From the NCBI GenBank assembly GCA_016791465.1, contig JAEUWE010000153.1, forward strand, positions 1 through 7,094: 7,094 nucleotides of DNA. Reading direction: 5' to 3'. Below are positions 1 through 6,210 of the stretch, piece after piece (within the stretch, counting starts at the first letter, position 1; each line of letters begins with the position of its first letter). A model generated the notes under the pieces. That model saw only the letters and a program-made list of their open reading frames with translations, had not been told where the DNA came from and searched no databases. This stretch comes from Pseudobdellovibrionaceae bacterium. GTDB taxonomy: Bacteria > Bdellovibrionota > Bdellovibrionia > Bdellovibrionales > JAMPXM01. Position numbers and translations under genes: made by a program.

Positions 1-1
1 C

Positions 2-847
2 TTCGCACCGAACCTCTCCTTCTTCTTTTCCAATGGCCTTGATCCCGAGTATTCGGTGATTGGGCGAGTGGCCCGTCGGATTTGGGCCGTGGCGATGCGC
101 GATCTCTATAAGGGGAATGATCGCTCGCAGAAGTTAAAGTATCACATTCAGACTTCCGGTCGTTCACTGCACGCCCAGGAGATCGATTTTAACGATATTC
201 GAACGACGCTCCAGGCGTTACTGGCAATTTACGATAACTGCAATTCGCTCCATACCAACGCCTATGACGAAGCGATCACAACGCCAACGGAAGAGAGTGT
301 TCGTCGAGCAATGGCAATTCAGCTCATTATCAATCGTGAGTTTGGAATGGCGAAGAATGAGAACCCGATGCAGGGGTCGTACTTCTTTGAAGAGCTGACA
401 GACCTGGTTGAAGAAGCGGTGCTTGAGGAGTTTCTGAGAATCAATGAGCGCGGCGGTGTATTGGGTGCGATGGAAACTCAATATCAGCGTGGAAAGATTC
501 AAGAAGAGTCGATGCTGTACGAGCACTTGAAGCATTCGGGCGAACTTCCGATTATCGGTGTGAACACCTTTGTGAACGCGGCGACTTTGGCTGAGGGCTA
601 TGTGCCTCCCAAAATTGAGCTGGCTCGCGCAAGTTATGAAGAAAAGAACCTGCAGCTGAATCGCGTTCATGAGTATCAAAAGACGCATCAATCCGAAGCA
701 ATGGTTGCTCTGAGGGAGCTTCGCGAGCAGGCTCTGAGTGGTGGAAATATTTTTGCTGGTCTCATGAAGGCCGCAAGACATTGCTCACTCTATCAAATGA
801 CCCAAGCCCTGTATGAAGTCGGTGGTCAGTATCGGAGAAACCTGTGA
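2..847 (+). CDS. icmF: Fused isobutyryl-CoA mutase (IcmF-type), C-terminal part, 5' end outside window
   Basis: This is the 3' portion (281 residues) of an adenosylcobalamin-dependent acyl-CoA mutase. The frame is open from base 2 and continues upstream; the GTG at 56 is an internal valine, not the start. Visible motifs are FAPNLSFFFSNGLDPEY at the left edge, HIQTSGRSLHAQEIDFNDIR, the mutase signature NSLHTNAYDEAITTP, then KNENPMQGSYFFEELTD, GAMETQYQRGKIQEES, PIIGVNTF, and the ending ALYEVGGQYRRN. Together these match the substrate-binding TIM-barrel half of IcmF rather than a classical methylmalonyl-CoA mutase alpha chain. IcmF converts isobutyryl-CoA to n-butyryl-CoA, and in some members isovaleryl-CoA to pivalyl-CoA. 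It normally carries an N-terminal B12 domain and a MeaB-like GTPase domain, neither of which is in view. The residues that separate ICM from MCM substrates also lie upstream. Its stop overlaps the next start (GTGA). Confidence 0.88.
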   Translation, partial: FAPNLSFFFSNGLDPEYSVIGRVARRIWAVAMRDLYKGNDRSQKLKYHIQTSGRSLHAQEIDFNDIRTTLQALLAIYDNCNSLHTNAYDEAITTPTEESVRRAMAIQLIINREFGMAKNENPMQGSYFFEELTDLVEEAVLEEFLRINERGGVLGAMETQYQRGKIQEESMLYEHLKHSGELPIIGVNTFVNAATLAEGYVPPKIELARASYEEKNLQLNRVHEYQKTHQSEAMVALRELREQALSGGNIFAGLMKAARHCSLYQMTQALYEVGGQYRRNL

Positions 848-1455
848 TTCAAAAGCTTTTGGTGGTTGCGCTTTGTTTGACTGTTCTAGCCTGCGCGTCG
901 AAGCCAAAGGCAGAGGCGCCTCCGGCTGTGCCAACGGACGGTGTTATTGTGGTTTCGCTTTGGTATCGGGCCGCGCGACTTGGTGATGTGGAGACGCTCA
1001 AACGCCTCTCTGAAGATCGGGAGAAGCAGCCAATTGATCGAATTGATGGTAACGGCGTAACGGCCCTGATGGTGGCGTCGAGAAACGGACAGGTTGACGC
1101 TGTTCGCTTCCTACTGGCGAATGGCGCAGACTCAAAGCGCGCTGACAAGGATTGGCAAACGGCGCTCAGTTATGCTGTCCTTGGCTCGGCTGACGATGAT
1201 AAACGAAAAGCGGTAACTCGGCTTTTGCTTGAGAATGGTGCAGACCCATTTCTTTCAGATGGGTACGGTGCGGTTCCGGTGCGGGAGATCGTGAGTCTTG
1301 GTTATCTGGAGATTCTGAAGACGTTGAGTTTTACCGACAAGTCTCCCTGTGATCGAGCTCTACCTCGCAGGGGTGACGACAGCATCGTGGAGCTTGCTCG
1401 AAAGAGTGAGCAAGAAGAAGTTATGAAGTATCTGCAGTCGATTGGCTGCCGGTAG
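844..1455 (+). CDS. Ankyrin-repeat lipoprotein
   Basis: A 203-residue protein starting at GTG 844, which overlaps the mutase stop by 4 nt; GGAGA at 834-838 is a well-placed ribosome site. Residues 1-16 form a lipoprotein signal peptide with lipobox VLAC and lipidated Cys17. Ala at +2 gives no inner-membrane retention signal, so outer-membrane attachment is likely. A short Pro/Ala linker (about 20-30) leads into ankyrin repeats: a partial one at about 38-60, clear ones at 70-99 (TALMVASRNGQVDAVRFLLA then NGAD) and 104-137 (TALSYAVLG, RLLLENGADP), then degenerate ones to the end. Ankyrin domains bind proteins, so a periplasmic scaffold or inhibitor role is plausible, but the partner is unknown. 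Cys169 and Cys202 could form a disulfide. The position in the operon does not reveal a function. Confidence 0.85.
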   Translation: MIQKLLVVALCLTVLACASKPKAEAPPAVPTDGVIVVSLWYRAARLGDVETLKRLSEDREKQPIDRIDGNGVTALMVASRNGQVDAVRFLLANGADSKRADKDWQTALSYAVLGSADDDKRKAVTRLLLENGADPFLSDGYGAVPVREIVSLGYLEILKTLSFTDKSPCDRALPRRGDDSIVELARKSEQEEVMKYLQSIGCR

Positions 1456-1460
1456 TTCCG

Positions 1461-2045
1461 ATGCGAATTCTGATCAGCGGCTTTTCTGAGTTTGGCGATA
1501 ACAAGGTCAACCCATCTCGTCTTCTTGCGGAACAAGTGAATGCTTGCGCCGGTCATGGCGTGGACTGGTCCGGCGCCGACGTCCGCGGTGTTGTGCTTCC
1601 GGTTGAGTTTGAGGTCGGTTTTCAGCGTTTACGTGATGAGATCGGTCTTTTTCGCCCGGATGCCGTGCTCTCGTTTGGTCTGGCGGCCGGTCGACGAACG
1701 ATTGATCTTGAACGCTTTGCCGTGAATTGGCGTGAATCGAGCTCAATGGGGGCATCTGTCGTCGCCGGCGAGCTTTTGCCAGACTGCCCACTGGCGCTGG
1801 CGTCAACGCTTCCGATTGAATCAATTTTCGATAAGGCGAAAGGTGCCTGCTTACCGATGGGAATCTCGCACTCGGCCGGGACTTACGTCTGCAATGATGT
1901 GTTTTACCGGATGCAAAATCACTTTCTTCGTTCGCGTGTGCGGAGCGGGTTCATTCACGTGCCGCCGATAGGTACGGACTGCACTCTGGACCAGCTCGTC
2001 CAGTTCGCTTCGCTCGCTATTGGAGTGTTGAAGGACCGGCGCTAA
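1461..2045 (+). CDS. pcp: Pyrrolidone-carboxylate peptidase (pyroglutamyl peptidase I, family C15)
   Basis: A 194-residue cytoplasmic cysteine peptidase that removes N-terminal pyroglutamate from peptides. The family triad Glu/Cys/His is complete: Glu84 in the GLAAGRRTIDLERFAVN block, Cys144 in SAGTYVCNDVFY, and His166 in GFIHVP. This spacing is close to the known 81/144/168 arrangement. The N-terminal ILISGFSEFGDNKVNPS is the usual GF-x-x-F-x-x-x-x-x-NPS opening. Length is slightly below the usual 200-220, with a short C-terminal helix. The gene starts 5 nt after the lipoprotein stop and has no clear Shine-Dalgarno sequence, which suggests translational coupling. No signal peptide is present. 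In a peptide-scavenging bacterium this enzyme would help complete protein degradation. I see no specific link to the lipoprotein before it. Confidence 0.9.
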   Translation: MRILISGFSEFGDNKVNPSRLLAEQVNACAGHGVDWSGADVRGVVLPVEFEVGFQRLRDEIGLFRPDAVLSFGLAAGRRTIDLERFAVNWRESSSMGASVVAGELLPDCPLALASTLPIESIFDKAKGACLPMGISHSAGTYVCNDVFYRMQNHFLRSRVRSGFIHVPPIGTDCTLDQLVQFASLAIGVLKDRR

Positions 2046-2054
2046 ACTGAACTC

Positions 2055-2327
2055 ATGTCTGTCACTGGCCCAAAGGACTCAGTAAACGATGCGCGTGCGA
2101 CGGAACTCAAAATGCGGGAGCAGAGTCGCGAACAGATTCGTGAGTTGAAGAGTCAGCATTCAAGCGAGATCAGTAAATTAAAGGGTGAGTACGAAAAGCG
2201 CATTGAAGACCAGCAACATGAAAGTGCTGAGCGTTTGAATGCCAAAGACCTTCAATATCAAAAAGAAATCGATGCGCTGAAGGCGATGCACCAGCGTCGA
2301 TTGGCCGAGATCAAGCGCCAGGATTAG
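2055..2327 (+). CDS. Small helical protein with hendecad coiled-coil repeat, function unknown
   Basis: A 90-residue, highly charged protein that I do not recognise. It has no Trp, Cys, signal peptide or membrane segment. About residues 14-90 should form one long helix. Core hydrophobic residues recur every 11 positions: Ile28, Ile39, Ile50, Leu61, Ile72, Leu83. A second series is at Leu31, Leu42, Leu75 and Ile86, and a third of Tyr/His at 35, 46, 68 and 79. This is a hendecad rather than heptad coiled coil. The gene lies in the same frame as pcp, three codons after its stop, with no good Shine-Dalgarno sequence near ATG 2055, so it probably depends on coupling to pcp. It could be a soluble oligomeric rod or an adaptor. 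Real gene status is supported by its regular composition and its fit in the operon. Confidence 0.7.
   Translation: MSVTGPKDSVNDARATELKMREQSREQIRELKSQHSSEISKLKGEYEKRIEDQQHESAERLNAKDLQYQKEIDALKAMHQRRLAEIKRQD
2106..2324 (+). repeat. Protein-level 33-nt (11-codon) periodicity in the coiled-coil gene
   Basis: Residues 18-90 fall into six full 11-residue units plus a 7-residue tail. Each unit ends in Ile or Leu, usually preceded by Glu or Arg, and usually has a hydrophobic residue at unit position 3 and Lys at position 4. The DNA units are well diverged, so this is an old or selected repeat rather than a recent tandem duplication. Confidence 0.6.
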
Positions 2328-2335
2328 AGCACATA

Positions 2336-2752
2336 ATGATCACTTTCCGATGGACCATCACAGCCTTGCTCGCCGGAGCATGTCTGTATCCTGTTCTATC
2401 GCATCGCTCACTCTATCCATTTCTGCCATATTCAATGTTCACCGTGGACCGATTGCGCGATGTTTATCACCTGCCGGTGGCGACGCTGAGCGATGGCTCT
2501 GAGTATCTGATCAGCCGCAGAACGGAGCTTTATCCCTATCGGCTAACTGGTGGGATTGATCTGCAGGAGACTATTGAGCGCGGCATGCCGCAACTTCAAA
2601 TGCGAGATCTCCTCGTCGTCTGGTGCTCGCGCGTTCCGAAGTGCAAGGCCGCGACACTGTATCGATACGGAGAGGTTTTTCGGCAGGGACGTTTGGATCT
2701 AACGCTGCCTCGTCAGGCTGTCGTGAGTACAGCAAATGAAGCAAATGAATAG
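2336..2752 (+). CDS. Cassette 1 protein A1: small membrane-anchored companion of HTTM-like protein
   Basis: A 138-residue protein with one N-terminal hydrophobic segment (about 6-23) and no lipobox, so probably a signal anchor, followed by a hydrophilic domain. I do not recognise a named family. It is clearly paralogous to the gene at 3593. Without gaps, both have an aromatic-Pro-aromatic at 27-29 (Tyr-Pro-Phe here), Phe35, Ser-Asp-Gly at 52-54, Glu56, Pro67-Tyr68 and Leu70. Both also have a later K-A-x-x-(L/V)-Y-R motif (104-110 here). Cys97 and Cys103 are specific to this copy and could pair. ATG 2336 lies 8 nt after the previous stop. The 3' end overlaps the next gene, a polytopic HTTM-like protein, so the two are probably co-translated and may interact in the inner membrane. 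Confidence 0.75.
   Translation: MITFRWTITALLAGACLYPVLSHRSLYPFLPYSMFTVDRLRDVYHLPVATLSDGSEYLISRRTELYPYRLTGGIDLQETIERGMPQLQMRDLLVVWCSRVPKCKAATLYRYGEVFRQGRLDLTLPRQAVVSTANEANE
2732..2749 (+). repeat. Perfect 9-bp tandem duplication GCAAATGAA
   Basis: The nonamer occurs at 2732-2740 and 2741-2749. In A1 it encodes the C-terminal Ala-Asn-Glu-Ala-Asn-Glu before the stop. In the overlapping B1 frame it gives two in-frame ATG codons, at 2736 and 2745. Confidence 0.9.
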
Positions 2753-3596
2753 GTTAGGCGCGTTGTCGTTTCGACTGACAGAAGAACGTGCGGTACGACT
2801 GCGACAGTATTATTCGCTGATCACGGCGGTCAGCTTTCTTGATACCTATGAGATTGTTGAGCAAGTGTCGGACTCACTATGGAGTCCGACTGGGCTCATG
2901 GCGCCCATTTTTGATTTCGTTAATCAGGTCTGGGGGCGAGAGATGCTCTTTCAGCTTCAACCGTATTCGGTGGCGCTCGTGGTGTTGGCTCTATTGGTGG
3001 CTGCGGTTGGCTATCGGCCTCGTTTGGCATTTGCTGTGGCTGCGGTTTTCTCGCTGTTTTGCTTCTCGCTAACGGTTGCTGCTCGCGGGGTGAGGCATCC
3101 CGAGGCTCCAATGATCGTATCACTTTTTCTCGCCAGTTTGGCGCCATGGTCATCGCCGAAAGACCGGTTCGTTGATCTGTGGACCATTCATCTCCAGCGA
3201 GCTTTGTTTGTTTTCGTATTTGCCGCATCAGGTTTACAGAAGATATGGCTCTCGGGCGCTGGCTGGCTTGAGGGGGACGCTCTTAAGCATCATCTGCTTT
3301 GGGCACAGTTGGCCTATGCGCACATGGAGCCGAGCGCGCTCCAGCTTGGATTGAATCAGACGCTGGCGAGTCTCCCGGACTTGGTTATCAAAGTTCTTGG
3401 TATCGGAGTTGTAGGTGCTGAATTGTTACTTCCATTTTTTCTGTACGTGAAGCGAGTACGTGCGGCGGCGCTCTTGTTATTGCTGCTAATGGTTGTCCTA
3501 TTTCGATTCGCGCTTTTTGTGCCTTTCAATGGAATCTATGTGTTATTTGTCTTTTGGCTTGGAGCTTTTGATCGCGACGAGGCGGTGGGGAAATGA
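2736..3596 (+). CDS. Cassette 1 protein B1: HTTM / gamma-carboxylase-like polytopic membrane protein
   Basis: A 286-residue integral membrane protein with about seven hydrophobic segments (roughly 26-40, 78-92, 96-115, 124-137, 153-170, 216-236, 242-276). It has features of the HTTM family, which includes the integral-membrane domain of vitamin K-dependent gamma-glutamyl carboxylase: W-x-P-x-G-L at 49-54, the core FAASGLQKIWLSGAGWLEG at 162-180 with Lys169 and Trp177, and Glu229-x-x-x-Pro233 followed by Arg240. Lys169 sits where the carboxylase catalytic-base lysine lies in the (A/S)G-x-x-K motif; that correspondence is from memory of the family. The C-terminal soluble domain of true carboxylases is absent, so carboxylase activity should not be assumed. 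The start may be Met1 (2736) or Met4 (2745), overlapping A1 by 17 or 8 nt. The stop overlaps A2 (ATGA). Confidence 0.75.
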   Translation: MKQMNRLGALSFRLTEERAVRLRQYYSLITAVSFLDTYEIVEQVSDSLWSPTGLMAPIFDFVNQVWGREMLFQLQPYSVALVVLALLVAAVGYRPRLAFAVAAVFSLFCFSLTVAARGVRHPEAPMIVSLFLASLAPWSSPKDRFVDLWTIHLQRALFVFVFAASGLQKIWLSGAGWLEGDALKHHLLWAQLAYAHMEPSALQLGLNQTLASLPDLVIKVLGIGVVGAELLLPFFLYVKRVRAAALLLLLLMVVLFRFALFVPFNGIYVLFVFWLGAFDRDEAVGK

Positions 3597-4036
3597 AGCT
3601 TCGATTCACAATCGCGGTCGGCGTGCTTTTTGTTCCTCTCCTCATCTGTTTTGTTCTGGATCGTGAGTACTGGCCCTACAGTCACTTTCCGCTCTTTGTT
3701 CGTCCGCCTGAGCCTTTTCGTTGGGTTCGAATTATGGGCGTGCGATCTGACGGAACTGAAGAGCTCGTCACGAATGATTCGTATGCTTGGCCCTACGGTC
3801 TTGTGCGTCTGGCGTTCACAGTCGAAAATCTGGTTCGAGAGGGACGGGAACAAGACGCGAGGAAAATGATCGCCAGACTTGGAGAGCGCGCCCGGCGCCG
3901 ACAGCTCGGTGGGGGGGCGGACGGCTTTGTCTATAAAGCGCTACGCGTTTACCGTATTCAATATGCTCCTGGACTGCGTCCCTATAGTGATCAGCACTTC
4001 ACCGAAAAAGTGCTCATCGGCGAAGGGGAACTCTGA
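3593..4036 (+). CDS. Cassette 2 protein A2: paralogue of A1
   Basis: A 147-residue protein with an N-terminal anchor (about 5-22) and a soluble domain. It is the second copy of the A1 family: aromatic-Pro-aromatic at 27-29 (Trp-Pro-Tyr), Phe35, Ser-Asp-Gly at 52-54, Glu56, Pro67-Tyr68 and Leu70 all match A1 without gaps. The K-A-x-x-(L/V)-Y-R motif is at 115-121. It differs in lacking the A1 Cys pair and in having an Arg-rich helix and a Gly stretch (about 94-110). The start overlaps the B1 stop as ATGA, with GAGG at 3579-3582 upstream. The stop shares one base with the next start (TGATG). Seven consecutive G at 3911-3917 encode part of the Gly stretch. Function is unknown; pairing with an HTTM-like protein is the main clue. 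Confidence 0.76.
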   Translation: MKLRFTIAVGVLFVPLLICFVLDREYWPYSHFPLFVRPPEPFRWVRIMGVRSDGTEELVTNDSYAWPYGLVRLAFTVENLVREGREQDARKMIARLGERARRRQLGGGADGFVYKALRVYRIQYAPGLRPYSDQHFTEKVLIGEGEL

Positions 4037-4956
4037 TGCGACTTTTTCTTCGGGAGTATTTTTTCTCGCCGTCCTCGGCGCTGCCGCTTGGTTTGACGAG
4101 GGTCGCCTTATACACGGGAATTCTCGTCTTCTACGGCGTCTTCATTGGAGACTTTTCGCAGTTCGCCGCAGGAGCTTCGTCACTGACGTGGCGTCCGGTC
4201 GGTTTGTTTCCGGATGGAATCCTGTGGCTCTTTGACGGACCGGTTGGGCCGGGAATGTTGGATTGGTTATTTAAGACAAGTGTCTTGCTGGCGTTGATTG
4301 GTTGGAAGTTTCGTTGGACATCGATTGTCGCACTTGTGAGCTCGGTCCTTCTCTTTGGATTTATCTCGTCTTCTGGCAATGCTTTTCGTGTGGATACAAT
4401 TTTGATTCAAGCACAGCTGATCGCATGTTTGGCGCCGATGTCTGCGGCACTTTCCCTTGATGCTGGGTTCAAACTTCCCGTTCGGAGCGGCGACTATCGC
4501 TGGCCACTCGTTCTTTTTCAAATGCACTGGGTTTTCATTTTTATGGCGAGCGGTCTTGGCAAGTTACGGCAATCGGGCTTTGCCTGGGCATACGACAATT
4601 TCTTTCGCGAATACCTCTTTCAGACCTATGTCACGCGAGGGCCACAAATTGAGGGAAATTGGACTGAGTGGCTCATACGCTGGCTGATGGAGCACAGTGA
4701 AGTGACTTTAATTGGCGGTGCAATCGTCTTTGGTTTTGAGCTTTTGTATCCATTGATATTCGTTCGCCGGCTGACGCTTCCGTTTTTGGCTCTCTCGCTT
4801 TTTTTTCAGATTGCGGTGCGGCTGGCTTTGGGCATTAGTTTTTTTGCCTATTGGATGCTGCTTCCCATGTGGCTCCCTCACATTTTCCACGAGAGAGCCA
4901 TTGATGAGTTTTATACCAATATGATCGGCCGCCTTAAAGTGCGCGCTGAAGACTAA
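4036..4956 (+). CDS. Cassette 2 protein B2: HTTM / gamma-carboxylase-like polytopic membrane protein
   Basis: A 306-residue polytopic membrane protein, paralogous to B1 but diverged. Shared landmarks are W-x-P-x-G-L at 52-57, MASGLGKLRQSGFAW at 170-184 with Lys176 and Trp184 (the same 8-residue spacing as in B1), and Glu235-x-x-x-Pro239 followed by Arg244-Arg245. Hydrophobic segments lie near 20-38, 78-113, 122-142, 155-177, 223-243 and 246-281. CLAPMSAALSLDAG at 131-144 is also typical of the HTTM family. A strong Shine-Dalgarno AGGGGA at 4024-4029, six bases before ATG 4036, supports the start. No large periplasmic carboxylase domain is attached. It is the last gene of the long plus-strand unit, and its stop overlaps that of the converging acyl-CoA dehydrogenase. 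Function is unknown; membrane modification with A2 as partner or substrate is a guess. Confidence 0.78.
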   Translation: MRLFLREYFFSPSSALPLGLTRVALYTGILVFYGVFIGDFSQFAAGASSLTWRPVGLFPDGILWLFDGPVGPGMLDWLFKTSVLLALIGWKFRWTSIVALVSSVLLFGFISSSGNAFRVDTILIQAQLIACLAPMSAALSLDAGFKLPVRSGDYRWPLVLFQMHWVFIFMASGLGKLRQSGFAWAYDNFFREYLFQTYVTRGPQIEGNWTEWLIRWLMEHSEVTLIGGAIVFGFELLYPLIFVRRLTLPFLALSLFFQIAVRLALGISFFAYWMLLPMWLPHIFHERAIDEFYTNMIGRLKVRAED

Positions 4957-6119
4957 GAGCCTGAAAGCTCCATCTTGGCAATGGTTTGCAACTGCATGTT
5001 CGATGTGCCTTCGTAGATCTGGCCGATTTTGGCATCGCGCCAGAATTTCTCAACGGGGTACTCTTTTGTAAAGCCGTTGCCGCCGTAAAGATCAATTGCG
5101 AGAGATGTGATCTTCTCCGCCGCACGAGAGGCGTAGAGCTTGGCCATTGCCGCTTCTTCGATGAAGGGTTGGCCTGCATCTTTCAAACGAGCGGCGTTAT
5201 AAACCATGAGGCGTGCGGCCTCGAGGCTTACGCGCATTTCGGCCAACTGGAACTGAACGCCTTGGTTCGTCGCAATCGACTTTCCGAACTGCTCGCGAGT
5301 TTGAATGTAGCCACGTGTTGCTTCATAGGCTCCTTGAGCGATGCCAATCATCTGCGCGCCGATACCGATACGGCCTTCGTTTAAAGTTTCAATCGCGATC
5401 TTATAGCCTTTGCCGACTTCACCGAGGATGTTGTCTTTTGGAACTTCGCAGTTCTCAAAGAGCAGCTCGCAAGTCGACGAGGCGCGGATGCCGAGTTTGT
5501 CTTCTTTTTTGCCGACAGTGAAACCTTTAAAGCCCTTTTCAACGATAAAGGCGGTGATACCTTTGTAGCCTGCGGCTGGGTTGATGTTGGCAAAAACGAT
5601 GAAGGCCGATGCTTCTTTGCCATTGGTGATCCAGAGTTTGGATCCGTTGAGAACCCACTTGTCTCCTTTATCTTCTGCGCGGAGTTTGAGCGCAAAAGCA
5701 TCGGAGCCCGATGTGCTCTCAGAGAGACAGTAGGCGCCAACCCATTCGCGTGCGAGCTTCGGCAGGTATTTCGCTTTAATGGCCTCGGAGCCCCAGCGGA
5801 TGAAGGCATTGGTCACGAGGGTGTTTTGAACGTCGACCAGAACCGACACCGATCCGTCGACGCGCGCGATTTCTTCAACCGCAAGGCAGGCCATCATGAA
5901 GCTTCCGCCAGATCCGCCAAATTTTTCCGGAGATTCGACGCCCATCAAGCCCATTTCGAAGAGTTTTGGCAGGAGTGAAGGCTCCAATTGAGCGTGTTCA
6001 TCCATTTTCGAGACGAGGGGTTTGATTTCGCCTTCGGCGAACGCACGCACAGCGTCGCGAAATGCCGCTTCGTCTTCGCTCATTGTGGTCAGTGCTGGGT
6101 GTGCATTTTCGGTCGCCAT
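4953..6119 (-). CDS. Acyl-CoA dehydrogenase, short/branched-chain type
   Basis: A 388-residue FAD flavoenzyme of full family length that introduces the alpha-beta double bond into acyl-CoA and passes electrons to ETF. The N-terminal helical domain spans about 1-120, the beta domain about 127-222 (AYCLSESTSGSDAFALK, WVLNGSKLWITNG), and the C-terminal helical domain about 234-383. The FAD contact TREQFGK is at 274-280. The catalytic base Glu370 is in QIYEGTSNMQ. The pattern ASSTCELLFENCEVP, TLNEGRIGIGAQMIGIAQGA and GGNGFTKEYPVEKFWRDAKIG resembles short/branched-chain (2-methylbutyryl-CoA) dehydrogenase, though butyryl- or isobutyryl-CoA are also possible. ATG 6119 has GAGGAG five bases upstream, so it is preferred over the internal Met13. 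Nearby mutase and B12-subunit genes fit branched-chain acyl-CoA catabolism. Confidence 0.92.
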   Translation of the reverse strand: MATENAHPALTTMSEDEAAFRDAVRAFAEGEIKPLVSKMDEHAQLEPSLLPKLFEMGLMGVESPEKFGGSGGSFMMACLAVEEIARVDGSVSVLVDVQNTLVTNAFIRWGSEAIKAKYLPKLAREWVGAYCLSESTSGSDAFALKLRAEDKGDKWVLNGSKLWITNGKEASAFIVFANINPAAGYKGITAFIVEKGFKGFTVGKKEDKLGIRASSTCELLFENCEVPKDNILGEVGKGYKIAIETLNEGRIGIGAQMIGIAQGAYEATRGYIQTREQFGKSIATNQGVQFQLAEMRVSLEAARLMVYNAARLKDAGQPFIEEAAMAKLYASRAAEKITSLAIDLYGGNGFTKEYPVEKFWRDAKIGQIYEGTSNMQLQTIAKMELSGS

Positions 6120-6124
6120 AAACG

Positions 6125-6130
6125 CTCCTC
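6125..6130 (-). promoter_or_regulatory. Ribosome binding site of the acyl-CoA dehydrogenase
   Basis: GAGGAG read on the minus strand, five bases before ATG 6119. It decides the start in favour of the longer form over Met13. Confidence 0.75.
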
Positions 6131-6204
6131 ATTATCGATGTGAGAGTGGTTGCGATCACGTTCTACATGGTAGTAACCTCTCGAGCAACAACAGGAACAA
6201 GCAC

Positions 6205-6210
6205 AGGAAG
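6205..6210 (+). promoter_or_regulatory. Ribosome binding site of the B12-binding subunit
   Basis: AGGAAG five bases before ATG 6216. The ATG at 6212 is in another frame and too close to this site. Confidence 0.75.

Noticed and set aside
56..58. GTG as start of the first gene
   Set aside because: The frame is open to base 2 and encodes conserved mutase residues before it, so the gene begins upstream of the window.
218..781. Minus-strand open frame of 187 codons inside icmF
   Set aside because: Its translation shows no domain or signal, and the plus strand is a conserved enzyme; it is an antisense shadow.
850..861. 12-bp perfect palindrome CAAAAGCTTTTG
   Set aside because: It lies in the signal-peptide codons of the lipoprotein (Gln-Lys-Leu-Leu) and has no loop, so it is probably chance rather than a terminator or operator.
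4957..4970. Small hairpin GAGC-CTGAAA-GCTC at the convergent junction
   Set aside because: The stem is only four base pairs and no T-tract follows on either strand, so it is not a credible terminator.
4986..5384. Plus-strand open frame inside the acyl-CoA dehydrogenase
   Set aside because: It is antisense to highly conserved dehydrogenase sequence and its translation has no family features.
6150..6176. TTGCGA ... TAGTAA as a plus-strand promoter for the B12 gene
   Set aside because: The spacer is 15 nt and both boxes are poor matches; not enough to call.
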